The notes under the pieces: generated by a model
Databases searched by the model: none
What the model was told of the DNA's origin: nothing
What the model saw: only the letters and a program-made list of their open reading frames with translations
Program-made: the position numbers and the translations under genes
DNA from: Zeugodacus cucurbitae
Taxonomy: Eukaryota > Arthropoda > Insecta > Diptera > Tephritidae
Assembly: GCF_028554725.1 (NCBI RefSeq)
Contig: NC_071667.1
Location: 56,041,501-56,105,500 of the forward strand
Direction: 5' to 3'
DNA length: 64,000 bases
Shown here: piece by piece, positions 48,801 to 62,165 of the stretch
How positions within the stretch are numbered: the stretch's first letter is position 1
Layout of the letters: the number at the start of each line of letters is the position of its first letter

Positions 48801-49737
48801 GGACATACAAAACTAGATCGCTAAGTTCTTTGTCTCTAAAAAAATTTAATACGGCTGAAGTTTTTCTACAGTTAATATACTACAGTTTAAAAGGTTCGTA
48901 AAAATAAAGCTCAGTATCATGAATTTACAAGCGATTTATTCAATACTTATTTGTTGTTCAACCGTTTATTTAAAACTGCACTTCACTTTAATGGAGAACA
49001 TAACGGAAAATCTCTGTTATTGAAATGTTTAATACGCTCGAATCCGAATACAATTTTGTATCCATCAAATTATACATTTTCCAGCGCTGTCAAGTGCAAT
49101 ATCACGTGCGGCAAATGCAACGGCACAGAACTGTCAGTCAATTGTCAATATAACATTTTAGCGACATAACGGCCTAACGAGCACTGTACGCTATGCTACA
49201 ATGGCCGCTGCTGCCAATATCAATTAAGGCCTATAAGCGAGTATTTGCTATATAGTTCAGTTATAGCGCTGAATATGAATTTTTTGTGTACAGCAGAACG
49301 AGTACTGGTCGTACAGAACCAAATAGCTTTTATGGATGTAAATATCAACAACGACTTTTGTTAATTTTTTTCACCTGTTTATTTCAACGGCAATATAGTG
49401 TTTGACACTGTTGCAGTGATTTTCCATTAGCCACAGCGACGTTGCGCTTTCCATCTGAACTTACTGTCAGCCAATAATAGCGTTTACCCCTTTTTGTCTG
49501 TAGTGGTTAATTTTCCTCAGCATTTAGCAGAAAAAAAGCTATTAGCTGTGGCTGACGCTGCGGCGGCGGTTGCTATGCTCTTGGTTGAATGAAGAAACTT
49601 CGCTGGAAACGTTTAATTAGTAATTTTGCACTTGAAAAATAAAATTGTTCTTTTTGTGTGATTTGAAAAATAACGGTATCCCAGAGGTGGCGCTGCGGCC
49701 GCAGTATATCTTAAAACTTTATTTTCCATCGGAATAT
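45835..49737. other. long non-coding stretch
   Basis: AT-rich, with AACAAC/CAGCAG runs near 47030-47070 and TTG runs near 47255. Frames at 48049-48348 (99 codons) and 48401-48625 (74 codons) lie in a block of less biased composition (48040-48640). They may be remnants of an old element, but no motif was recognised on either strand. A NotI-like GCGGCCGC word lies at about 49695. Confidence 0.45.
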
Positions 49738-50025
49738 GTTCAGGAACCAATGATGATAGCGGAAGAATCTGTGGCATCACTTGTGAAAAAATTGTCGAGA
49801 TCGGATTATAACTTTTCAATGCCCCGGATATCGAAGAACTCAGTGCCTTAGGGTAATTTTTCACTGAAAATATCGGTAAATATTTTAGATATTGTAATGT
49901 AATTCAGAGGGAATCTTTTTCCTATAATTGTGTGTCTCTGTACCAAAAATTGTAAAAATCGGGTCTTCCCCTAGCTCCCATATACCTTATATTAGGATTA
50001 TCAAACTTTCGGTGATATGTGATAT
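49738..50025 (+). mobile_element. DINE-1-like Helentron, copy G (fragment)
   Basis: Matches the subfamily-2 3' half: AGGAACCAATGATGATAGCG, CTGTGGCATCACTTGTGAAA, CTTTTCAATGCCCCGGATATCG, GAACTCAGTGCC, GTGTGTCTCTGTACCAAAAA and AGCTCCCATATACC. Both element ends are missing. It is a decayed internal piece. Confidence 0.8.
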
Positions 50026-52793
50026 ATCTTAGAACCAATAACCGAATGAAATCTTTCTAGATATATGTAGATAATTAATTTTCTGTAATTTTTCTTTAAA
50101 AATGTAGGGAACCCCGAAATAGATCAACGTATATATTCGACTACAGAAAATTGTCTATGCTTAGGCTTCACATGAAATCGAGACACTTGAAAAAGTAGCA
50201 AGATATAACCATATTAGCAGGTGAGTTAGAAGAACTGTAAATTAGAACGCCATCCTTTATAAACTTTTTAATCTAGAGACGGCAGAGGATAACAGTTTCC
50301 ACTGGTGAATGTGGTTAACTCAGAACTGCAGGCAACTGATGTGGGCTTGGTAATTAAATTATTTTATAATTTATATTGACGTTTACAGACCCAATAATGG
50401 AGAATAGATTCGTTAGATTGCTAATCAAGTCACATTTTTCTATATACATACATATATAACGATTGTGGTTGCTAAACAACTGGTTTATAAAACACACAAG
50501 GGAGTAAGATGAATTTTATATATAGAATATATGATCTAGAAAGGAATCTAACAGCTTCTGACTTTTTAGCAAATTTTATATAAAAAATTAGCACATCATG
50601 TTGCCTAAATTTGTAAGATTAATCTAAATTCTATTTAGACCACTAATACAAAATTTCTCACAGTGCAATTACCTCAGTTCTGCCGGACACCTTAATTCAT
50701 CAACACGAAATTTCTTACACTACAAAAACAAGAAAAACACAACCATTGCACTTGCATATGAGAGTCAGCACGAGTATATACATACATATGTACATACAAT
50801 CACAGTTACTCGCATTTCTAAGTAAACGAGTTCAAGCAATATTGCATTTGGAAAAATTGGTAAACCCAACCAGCAACAGAAGCCAGTGGAATAAAAAGAA
50901 ATAACCAACAACATTGGCAAAAACAATTCAATTGTGGCATAGTGAAGAGAAGGCGCCGCATTTTGTTAGCAGCAGTAGCGGCAGCAACGGAGTATAGGAA
51001 ATTGTTTGTGGCATATTTGGTAAGGCGCAAAGCAGCAAAGTAAAATACTCGAGCAATGTGGCATTGTGTGTGGTGAGGTAGTTAAATTGAAAAAGTTTGA
51101 TATTTGTTTGCGGAGTGGTGTGGTATGGTAGTGTGTGCATGAAGTGGAGTAACAAATGCGGTTCAAAAAAGCTAAATTGAAAAATGCATTCAAAATAGTC
51201 ATTTGAAGCGTTGTACTACTGGGCTACAATGAAGTCGAGGGTTTGGGAAATAATTTAGAAACAAATTTGGAATTTAAATTGAAAGACATCTTGTGAATGA
51301 AAATTTCTTTGAGAATAAAAATAAAATAATAATAATTTTTAAAAATATATTTTTATGGATTTTCGCTTAACAAATTTTGTATAAATTAAGCGATGTTCTT
51401 CAAGCAGTTTTCAGCGTAGTTAGAAATTTAAAAATCTCACAACAATATTTTCGAATTATTTTTAAAGAATATTACTTTACACTTTTGTTCGTTAAATTTT
51501 GAAATTGTGTTGCAAGTTGCAAGTTTTAGCGCTTCTCGCTTTTACTACTGCCAAATTTCCACAAAATAAATGCAAGAATTAATTAGTAACTTCGTAAGTT
51601 CTGCTGCAGTTTTCTATATAATTATGTACAAGATTAAATTATTGCATCTCAATATGTTGCACGCACACACACACAAACACAGAGAAGCATAAAATGCATA
51701 CACTGCGCTCTCGCAAAAATGTTACTCATACGCCCACGCCATAAAAGGCATACATAGCAGCATAGGTAGGTTTGTAAACACATAGCACAGCATACCGTAA
51801 TGGAGGCATTAAAAATTCCGGCACAATATAAGTTCTATGCAATATTTTGAAAGTTTTCCCTGAAAATGACTACGGAATGCATCTGTTGACGCAGCTGTTG
51901 CAGCCGCACCGCCGTTACTCGAAGCGGCACTTATACAGTGTTTGCCAGCACCGAATATCTATTACATTTGATAATGCTTTAAAGTATGCGCACAAACACA
52001 CGCATGTATATATGTAAAATTGTAAAGCATAGCATCTTCTTTATATGAAATTTGCAATAATTATTTTGGCTCTACATCTCCATCTACATCTACTTATACT
52101 TATACAGCCTGTAGTGCAAATGTATGCAGCAGGTGAGGCAACGCCAGTAGCTGGAGTAGCATATAATAGCTTTTGTTGTTCAACAACTTCGCAGGCCTGC
52201 TATGAATAGTTTTCCAAGGAAACTTCCATAATAGCATTTTGTTTTAAACTATTTACGAAGGGTTTAAAATTACGTAAATTTTATGGCATTAATTTTTTTG
52301 GAATTTCACATGGAAATCTTGCAAAGATTTTGTGCCAAAAAAAGGATAAATATTCATAATTAAATAATTAGTAATCAATTTATATTCATTACAATAGCAA
52401 AAAATTATGGAAATTTGGAAAAAAAGAAATAATAAATATCAAATTAGCTTACCACATCTCAAATTGTGTTCTTAGCTTGTTATAAAGTATATTTTGTCAT
52501 GTCCGGTCATTTTGAAAATAAAAAAAATTCTAAGTGCTGAAGAATGATGACAGAAAGTAAACCACTTCCACACAGAAGTACCTCTTATCTTCTTTATATC
52601 GTCTTTATTTTTATGTTAATATGTTCTCTGTCACTTAAATCAATGCTCCAAACCTGAAAATGTGTAAAAAATAATTCCATATTAATGTTAGCTAAATATA
52701 AGTACAACTAATATACTTTCACTCGAGTGATTTCAAAAATAGTCACAATGATTAATAATGAATACGTCAACGATCAATACACACAAATAAAAA
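50026..52793. other. non-coding stretch
   Basis: AT-rich with CA words at 51660-51685 and 51985-52005. Minus-strand frames at 50818-51202 overlap in three frames and look compositional. No gene recognised. Confidence 0.5.
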
Positions 52794-54012
52794 TAAGTAA
52801 GGGAAGGGTAAGTTCGGGTGCAACCGAACTTTTTATACTCTCGCAATTTATTGATATAGTTTTATTAAGATAACCCACACTGAACCGAATTTACTTATAT
52901 TCGGTATAAAGTCCAATAGAATAACGAAAATCAACCAATCAATATTAACCGATTTATAAGGTATTAAGCCCTATAATTAGGTATATGGGAGCTAGGAGAA
53001 GTTACGACCCGATTTTAACCATTTTTGGTACAGAGACACACTGTTAGAAGAAAAAGATTCCCTCTGAATTAATTTAAGATATCTGAGAGATTTACCAATA
53101 TTTTTGGATAAAAATTATCCTAGGGGGCTGAGTTCATCATGTTCGATATCCGGGGCCTTGACAAGTTATAGTCCGATTTCGAAAATTTTTCCACAAGTGA
53201 TGCCACAGATCATAAAGTAGTTGTGTAAAGCTTTATTCTGCTATCTTCATTGGTTCCTAATGTATACATTATAAAGTGCAGGAATCAGATGGAATTCAAA
53301 ATTGAGTTACATGGGAAGTAGTCGTGGATGTGAACCGATTTCATCAGGGTGTGAAGAAAATATTATATATTTATATTATTATAAATTTCCTTGAAACCGG
53401 TCGAGTAGTTTTTGAGATATAATTTTTGACCCATAAGTGGGCAACGACGCCCATTTTCCATTTTTGTTTTAATCTGAGTGCAGATTGCTTCTGCCATTTC
53501 TTCTGTAAAATTTAGTGTTTCTGGTGTTTTTCGTTTTCTTTAACGCACTTTTAGTAATGTTCAACCTAACCTTTGTATGGGAGGTGAGCGTGGTTTTTAT
53601 TCGATTTCAGCTATTTTCATGGTGTGTGGTGAGGTACGTAAGAGAACCGACTGCAGTTTGGTTTATATAGCTTTATTGGTTTGCGAGATATTCACAGAAA
53701 ACGTATTTAGGGCGGGGTCACACCCACTAAAAAAAAATTACATTCGAATATATCCCTGCCTAGTGCGATCCATTGAACCAAATTTTATAACTTTATTTAC
53801 GGCTTAGTTATGACACTTAGTGCGACAGATGGACGGGCGGCCAAATGGACGGATGGACGGACAGACAGACATCCGGATTTCAACTCGTCTCGTCACCCTG
53901 ATCACTTTGGTATATGTGACTCCATATCTAACTCGTTTAGTTTTGTGACTAACACCGTAATGTGAACAAAACTGTAATACTCTCTTAGCAACATGTGTTG
54001 CGAGAGTATAAA
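52794..54012 (-). mobile_element. DINE-1-like Helentron, copy H (full length, subfamily 2)
   Basis: The 3' end and stem-loop (GTTCGGGTGCAACCGAAC, 52812-52829) lie on the low side. The 5' repeat (GTTGCGAGAGTATAAAA) is at 53998-54014, followed by an A-run. The GTCC-type region (about 53825-53872) has diverged into GGAC/GGGC variants. Its 5' end faces the 5' end of copy I across about 720 bp. Confidence 0.86.
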
Positions 54013-54730
54013 AAAAAAAAAAAAATAACAAAACTGCATTTAACTTAAAGTATACATTCCTATTTGCTGTATAATTATTACACTAAAATGTACTTTTACC
54101 GCCACTCCGAAGTATGAAAATAAAATGTTACTCATACGCCACGGCCGAAAATCCAAGCGTACATATGTATAACGATATTGTATGAATGTGTTTGTGTGCA
54201 CACAATCAGTGAAATGAAATTAGCTGATTTGTTGGTCATTAAATTATTTGAGCATATTTGTTAGCCATTTGCACTTAATAATAAATAGCCTGCGGTTGGT
54301 GTCCAAATGGTATTATCTGCTACATAATATTTACAAGGCCACATGTTGTGGCAGCGGCGCGCCTGATTAAATTCGTCTATAATCGATACACGTATTATGG
54401 CTGATAAATACCTACGTCACATACGCTGGCGCAGCTGCTATGGCTAGAAATATTATTTGTTGGCCATTCAGTTCGGGAGTAATAATTTTCGAAATCTAAT
54501 TTTGTGGATACGTTCATAAGCGTTTGTATAGAAGGATAAGCGAAAGAGTGTGGCATTGTTTTGTCAAGCGATAATTGTAATGGCATATAAAGGTATTTAT
54601 AGGGGTACGTGTGATTTCTGCATACAAAATAATATTTTTTATTAGCACAGGTAATAAAAGGATCACCAGAAAATATTCGGAATTCTGTTAGCATATTTTT
54701 CACAAGCCCAAAACTGAAATTATATATTAA
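54013..54730. other. non-coding spacer between two convergent DINE 5' ends
   Basis: AT-rich. A 102-codon minus-strand frame (54395-54703) has no recognised domain. No repeats seen. Confidence 0.5.
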
Positions 54731-55887
54731 TTATACTCTCGCAACAAACTTGCTAAAGAGAGTATTATAGTTTTGTTCACATAACGGTTGTTTGTAACAC
54801 CCAAAACTAAACGAGTTAGATATAGGGTTATATATGTCAAAGTGATCAGGGTGAAGAGTGGAGTTCAAATCCGAATGTCTGTCTGTCCGTCCGTCAGTCC
54901 GTCTATGAAACTTGGCACACTTATTTCTTGGCACCATAGGAAGGCAAAATCGGACCACTGTCGCACCCACAAAATGGCGAAAACCGAAAACACATAAAGT
55001 GCCATAACTAAGCCATAAATAAAGCTATGGAAAAAAATTTGGTATGAAGGATCGCACTATGAAAGGGTATATTTGGATGTAATTTTGTTGGGGAAGGGGG
55101 CGAGGCCCCGCCCCCAAATAGGTTTTTTGTACATATCTCGCAAACCAATAAAGCTATATAAACCAAACTTTCTGCAGCCGTTGTTTTTAGCCACTTCTTA
55201 ATACAGTCCAAAAACGAAAGAAATCAGATAATAACCACGCCCACCTCCCATACAAAAGTTAGGTTTAAAATTACTCAAAGTGGGTTAACTCACTAACGAA
55301 AAACGTTAGAAACACTAAATCTCACATAAGAAATGGCAGATGGAAGCTGCACTCAGATTTTTTTACAAACTGGAAAATGGGCGTGGCGTCGCCCACTTAT
55401 GGGTCAAAAGCCATATCTCAGGAACTACTCGACCGATTTCAATGAAACTTGGTTTGCAATAGTTTCCTTACATCCCAATGATATGTTGTGAAAATAGGCT
55501 AAATCGCTTCACGACCACGCCTACTCCCTCTATACCAGAACTTTGAAGACGATCTGAATTGTTTACTTTACAATATATAAAGTAAGCACTAGTGAAGATA
55601 TCGGTGCAGAACTTTGCACAAATACTATGTTTATAGTGTGGCAGCCCCATTCTAAAAATCGTCAAAATTGAACCATAGGTTTTTAAGGCCCCATATATAG
55701 AAAACGAGGACCTCGGTGCTTCTAACTTAATATTATGGTTTCCAACTTTCAATAGACTTTATACAATATATATGACGAATATGTGTGTCAAATTGTGTAT
55801 TACATAATATAAATAAAGTTAAATAAATAAATTGCGAGAGTATAAAATGTTCGGTTACACCCGAACTTAGCCCTTCCCTACTTGTTT
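54731..55887 (+). mobile_element. DINE-1-like Helentron, copy I (full length, subfamily 1)
   Basis: The 5' end TATACTCTCGCAAC is at 54732. The GTCT/GTCC run is short (54887-54903), and a small deletion follows it compared with copies A and C. The GGGCGTGGCGTCGCCCAC block, the 3' subterminal repeat and stem-loop GTTCGGTTACACCCGAAC (55849-55866), and the terminus CTTGTT are all intact. Close to copies A and B. Confidence 0.88.
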
Positions 55888-57848
55888 TTACATTTTTTCA
55901 TCCATCTTGAGTGTAAGCCTTGCTTTTTAGCTAGTTTTTGCGTTAAAAATCAACAAAGTCAAATATTAAGTGGTCTCACATTGTCTTTGAGCGATACTCC
56001 CTGTAATAATTGACCATCGAGTGACTTTTAAGACATTACTATTATATGTGAGAACCCTGACTGATCTGTCAGCTGTAACTATTGAGTTGGAAATCTGCTT
56101 CATCTCAATCAAATCGGTTAGACCGCTTGAACCGCAATTGGATTTCACCTGCAGTACACGCTACTGCTGTTGAGCATTGTTGAGCGCCGCCATTGAGCTA
56201 ACGGTGATATACATATGTTTGCATACATATGTATACATGTCAATGGCACAGGTGGTTCTGCTTGTACAGTTGGCGAATAAATTTACATTCAATCTAACTT
56301 TGTTGGCACATAAATTGGCTTAAACGATATTGGTTAGTCGTCGACAATTGCCGAGCGCAGAAATATATGGCTACGAGCAGTATACTGGCCAACCAATACA
56401 AGCAAAATACGCGCACACAGTGATGGAAAAATGGAAGAAAAAAAAGATTCGACTAAGTTGTGCGACCTAAACTCAACTGCTCAACTATATCACATATAGT
56501 AAGGCATATCATATGCATACATACATATATATGTGTGTGTAGCGCAAAAAATGTACTTCACTGCCGTCCTGCATATGTGCCTGTGAGCGCAACAGTTGCT
56601 AAACAAAATAAAATCAGCTGACGACTAGTTCCGTTATATTTTCGCAAGACTTTATGTAGCGTGCTTCAGCTACCATTCGTTCCTTATGAGAAGCTGCTGC
56701 TTTTCTCCATATATTCCTGACAAAATCGAGCAACTCACAGTTGAATGTATGTATGTAGGCATAAGTAAACCAATATAAATATATAACTGAATATTATGAG
56801 GGACACTGTTTACACACCATTCCGTAAGTGTATGTTTGTGTGTGTTGGTATATTTATTCAAAAAACTACCCGGAAAATACAGCGGGAACTGCCAAGGCAG
56901 CGTGAAACTTGAAAGGCGTATATAAGTAATACGAATTATATGGAAATATATATGTATTTGGAGCTTAGATTCAGTCTCCTCTGCATATACATACATACAT
57001 ATGTGTTGTTGCTGTTGTAATGGCGTACAATTCAATTTACGGATGCGCTTGAAGCGTAGTCATGCAGGAAAATGACTTTTTCGCAAAAGTTGCGACCACA
57101 AATCAATTACAATTTTCTAAAGCGAAAGCGAAAGAAAGTGGAAATAAAATTTGAAATACACTGAATTTGCAAAGAATAACAACAAATTGAAAGTCTCTGT
57201 CGCAGTTAATGGTGTGAACTGGGAATTACGACGAATTGAGTGTCACAAGCTTTGGCTTTGAGCTCAGGGCGTCACGAGCCGGGAATCGGTATACATATAT
57301 ATGTACATCTGTATATTTGGTGCGAAAAGTTATAGCAATGCAAAGAAATTTATGCGTGATTTGTGTGCGATGTTTAAAAGTTTGCCGCTAAATTGTTGGT
57401 TTTAAATGTTTTGGCGGATTTGCGAAAGGTTTTGCTCCACATGAAGAGTGGAAAGGCTGCAAAGCATTTCTTTCTAAGTCATATATATATACATATGAGT
57501 ATTTCTATATATTATATTAAAGAATAATTTTAATTAGAGCAAATATTTAATTTCCGGCTTCCTTCAGGTTACTTTTAATTATTATAATTTTTTCAGAAGT
57601 GCATATCAAGTTTACTACAAGTCAATTTAATTTTAACAAGTTTATGTGCAAGCAGGTAACATACAAATTTATTGAGGGAACAGCGATTATATCTAATATT
57701 AAAGGAAGAAGTTAAAAGTTGAAAGTTTAACTAACCTAACTAATATGTTTTTTCACAGAACATTAGCAGAGCCATAAACTGTGTGCATATATAAAGGTAT
57801 TAGATTGTTAGTTTTTCTTGGGATTAGCAAAATTTCCCTAGAATCCAA
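55888..57848. other. non-coding stretch
   Basis: Contains TATATG/CATACATA words (56200-56235, 56510-56540, 57290-57310). A 121-codon minus-strand frame (56670-57035) is Tyr/Ile-rich and compositional. Nothing recognised. Confidence 0.5.
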
Positions 57849-59025
57849 CTAATGTGGCTGCTGGTAATACTGGTCACTCCTCTCTTTCCCTCGCAGTTCG
57901 GCGCCAGTTGGAGATCTCAAGTGTAACCAGGTCGCTCTCCCACTGGTCCCTCCAACGGAGTGGAGGCCTCCCCTTCCTCGGCTTCCTCCGACGGGTACTG
58001 CATCGAATACTTTCAGAGCTGGAGCACTTTCATCCATTTGAACAACATGACCCAGCCAGCGTAGCCGCTGTCTTTCTATTCGCTGAACTATGACAATGTC
58101 GTCGTATAACTCGTACAGCTCATCGTTCCATCGTCTGCGGTATTCGTCGTTGCCAATGTTCTGAGAACCATAAATCTTACGCAAAATTTTCCTCTCGAAA
58201 AGTCCTAGTGTCGTCTCATCTGATGTTGACATCATCCACGCTTCTGTACCATAAATCAGGACGGGAATGATAAGTGACTTGTAGAGGTTGATTTTGGTTC
58301 TTCGAGAGAGGACTTTTTTCTTTTCAATTGCCTACTCAGTCCATAGTAGCACCTGTTGGCAAGAGTGCTTCTGCGGTATCGAACGGCTCGGAGAGGTTCT
58401 TCCCGATCCTAACGGAGCTTTTGTTTTTAGTTTTGCAGGGATACCAAATTCAGATATCGCGGCATAAAGGCAGCTCCTTTTCGTGCTGTCGAAGGCAGCT
58501 TTAAAATCGATGAAAAGGTGGTGAGTGTCGATTCTTCTCTCTCGGGTCTTCTCCAAGATTTGGCACACGGTGAATATCTCGTCCATGGTGGATTTTCCAG
58601 GTCGAAAGCCACATTGATAAGATCCAATCAGTTTGTTGACGGTGGGCTTTAGTCTTTCACACAGTACGCTCTATAGAACCTTATAGGCGATATTTAGCTA
58701 ATCACACGGTGATTGGCATACTGAGATTGCTTGCAGGCATGCTTTCTTCCGACCATATTCTGCTCGGCCGGTAATCTATCGGCCCCCGCCGCTTTGTTGT
58801 TCTTCAAGCGGGTAATTGCTATTCGAATTTCTTCATGGTCGGGTAATGGAACTACTTTTCCATCGTCATCGATTGGGGAATCAGGTACGCCATCTCCTGA
58901 TGTTGTACTTTCACTGCCATTCAGCAGGTCGGAGTAGTATTCCCTCCATAACCCCAGTATGCCGTGGACATTGCTTACCAGATTACCACCTTGGTCTCTA
59001 CAGGAGGATTTTGTGCCGTTCAAAA
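57849..59025 (-). pseudogene. RTE retrotransposon remnant, copy 4, RT active site deleted
   Basis: Minus-strand remnant in several frames. 59023-58694 carries the region before RT (GLWREYYSDLLNGS, LPDHEEIRIAITRLKNNKAAGADRLPAE). 58627-58332 carries the first RT blocks ([43 protein letters not shown]). 58235-57849 carries the tail (LGLFERKILRKIYG, RRRWNDELYELYDD, RQRLRWLGHVVQMDESAPALKVFDA). The stretch between FGIPAKL and the tail, which should hold GFRQGD and YADD, is scrambled and mostly deleted. A second deletion removes the segment after LPAE. It is dead, and the only copy with sequence upstream of RT. Confidence 0.87.
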
Positions 59026-61351
59026 ATCAAAAAGTCAAAATTATGATTTATGTCCTAGATATGTAAGTAGACAAGATATTCGAGTTTACATACATACTTA
59101 GTACAAAAGTAATCACATCAAAACGGTTAATACTATGTTATAAAAGGGAGCACTACATAATATTGTTTGAGTTTATGCTGTGGTGAGTTCCCGTTCTCAA
59201 TACTATCATACAAAATCTGCGGTCACTACCTCCAAGGTTCTACTCACATTATCACTGTAAAACTAGAAACTGTAATCTACCGATTGGATTCGAAAGTATC
59301 TTTGACCTTATCTATAATACCGAGTATTGCAACAACCTCAATAAAGTCTTGAGAACCACTTGCCTACTGGTACTACCTGTAACGTTTATACCATTTATTA
59401 AGGATGATAGATGCATGTTCTTTCAATACTATACAATCCTAAAGAGACAATTTTTTTAAACATTAGACTTTTATACAAATTTAACAAAATGATACTTATC
59501 TCATAAGACTCTCGTATCACCCATCTTAATGGATAGGTTTATATTCAATAATACATTTAGCATGTCTCTTAAACAAACTTAAACTAGTCTTCGAAAATCT
59601 CAATACCAATTCGAATATCATCAGTATATTTGGTAGCTACTGAAAGGATTGTGTATTGAAGATTATCATCAAGAACTATCACTTATAAAGTAAAAGTTAT
59701 TTCATATACAGAGCTCGGCGAAACGATCAAACAACTGGTATAAAATTCAAAGACTGGCATAAATAAATATAGAATAGAGAGAATTTATAAGGATTTAGTG
59801 AGATATACACGCACTATCGTGTTATGAATTCAACTGACTAACAAAACATATAAAATCCAAAGCATGGCGAGAAGAGACGATTGTTGTCTTGTTTAAGCTC
59901 CAGTTCTATTGGATCTATAATATAAACAATAATAACCATATTCAAGCTATGTAGTTGATGTACTGTCTCATATGATTTAAAGAGCAAATATTTCAGATTT
60001 GCTTATCCAACAAAAATGTTTCGATTATGCCACAATCTACGATTCTACCTCTGACCTATCCCACAGCACAGCCTGTGTCATACAAAAGCTTTAGTCAAAT
60101 TACTATATTATTTATTATTATATGAAAACTCTTCATTTATGAAGCCACAAGTGTAATTACAGAATATCATTAACCTAATAAATGAAATTAAAGCTGAAAC
60201 AAAAGCTACACGTGCGCTTAAAGTAAATAAAGCACAACGGCAATTACAAAACTCCATTTCAGATAATTTATTTCGGCAATATAAACAAAATACAAAAATT
60301 ACCTATAAAAATCTCATTTGAGATAAAATGAAATAGCAAAATTATAGCTAGTAGACTGCAGGACAAAATGCCGCTGGACATATTAAAATTTATTATTTAT
60401 GCAACAACAACACACACGCACAAGCGTTCATCTAAAATCACATGAAAATGCGTAAGTGCAAAAATCCAAATGAAAGTAAAAAGAATTTAAGAAGAAAGTA
60501 AATATGAATTCTCGTAGAAAAATAGCTAGAGGATTGTTGCCATAAATAATTTATGGCAACGCAGAGTCAAAGAATGCCAAAGAATGCTATGGCATAAAAG
60601 CATACGATCGGCTGGACAAACGGAAATTGGGCATTTAATTACCGGCAGCGGCTTTTAATAACAAATACACAACTTCAAATTAATGAATTGAGCGGATATT
60701 CAAGGTTGTGACGCACTTACGCACATACACACACACACAGAGTGAGAGATAAGCGGTGGCCGGCGTTCGCTGTGTGCGCTGATGATAATTTGTTTTTGAT
60801 GAGCCTAATGCCGGTGCTGAGTGAGTGCGAGTGACTCTAATCACTTTGCCTACTTGAGGAATTTTCACAGAAATATGTGCACAAGTACTTCGTGGGCAGT
60901 TATGCTCGCACACGCCACTGTCCCCCTCCTCCCGCTATGGTGAAGTGTGGACCGATCTACTTGCATAAATTATTTGCCTATTAATGGCAATTATAATTAA
61001 TATCAAATATTTATGTGGCAACTTAAGCTGTATATTTGGTATTCGTGTGGGTTAACGGTTAGAGAAAAACTTAACCTCTTGGATTATTTAAATAACCACA
61101 CGCATTTGTCTGCAGCTAAAAAGTTTTCTTGATTAATTGTAATTTGCAGAAATCTTCGCATATATTTGTTGTTGTTGTCATTGCAGCGAAGTTTTGGTGT
61201 GAGCAAGTTGAAATTGAAATTCTCACCACATTTACATATGCGTGCAGTAACTTACTAGCCGCAAGCCGAGTCAACAACAATAACACAGGTAGAGTGAGTG
61301 GTGAAGTGAGCTCTTGGTTGTCAAATATCTCCCTTTCGCTTTTTTGCTTTT
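59026..61351. other. non-coding stretch
   Basis: AT-rich, with CA runs at 60407-60420 and 60724-60740. A GTTGTTGTTGT run lies near 61166-61178. Short frames show no domain. Confidence 0.5.
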
Positions 61352-62165
61352 TATTCAATGCTTTATAAAAAGTGTTATAGCGTTCGGATTTATCTAGACG
61401 ACAACTTCATAATACCCCCCTCGTAGAAGCGAAGAACTCGGACAGACACTTTTTACAAGCCTCTTTTGAGTTTATGTCCGGGCTATATGGTGGATGCGAT
61501 AAAAGCTCCCATCCGAGCTCCCATAGGTTCTGACGAGTCATCAACGAAGTGTGTAGTCTGGCGTTGTCCTGGTGGAACACTACATCCTTCCTGTTGGCCA
61601 ATTCTGGACGCTTCTGGTCGATCGCCTGCTTCAAGCGGTCCAGTTGTTCATAGTAGATGGTAGAATTAAGCGTCTGGCCATATGGGAGCAACTCATAGTG
61701 GATGATCCCTTCCAATCTCACCAAACACACAACAAAACCTACCTGGTCGTCAATCACTGCTTGTGCACTGTTTGGGACGATTCACCGGCCTACGACCACT
61801 ACCGTTTTCGCTTGATATTGCCGGCTTTTCCACCGGCTGGCTTATCCATGGTGTCGTTATCACCGCTCTGAATCGTCGAAACCATTCTTCCACAGTTCTA
61901 AGCGATAGAGTACCATCCCCCAAAACACCATTAATCTCACGGAGCGTTTCTCTAGCGGAGTTGCCGTTAACGAAGGAAAATTTTAAAATAGCGCGAATTT
62001 CGGCGTTAGTGAACTCCATTTTTAGACGTCTATAACTATTGAACGCAATATCCAAACTAATCATCCTTAGCGTCGTTTTGTAGGTTATGTAAAGACCTTA
62101 CAAAGATGTATATATGAGCTCTGTAGCGCTTTATACATAGCCGTGAGATTCAAAAGACAAAAAGA
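61352..62165 (-). pseudogene. mariner transposase, copy 3, core deleted
   Basis: The N-terminus (MEFTNAEIRAILKFSFVNG, SLRTVEEWFRRFRA) joins, after a large deletion near 61822, to a piece around GLTARK and then GIIHYELLPYGQTLNSTIYYEQLDRLKQA, VFHQDNARLHTS and HPPYSPDI. A second deletion runs from YSPDI straight to NSKEACKK and removes the third catalytic aspartate. The segment with the first aspartate is also gone. The left edge (ATTCAAYGCTTTATAAAAAG, 61353) matches the left edge of copy 1 at 30.4 kb, and the right edge matches copy 2, so the true element limits are probably near these points. Confidence 0.88.
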
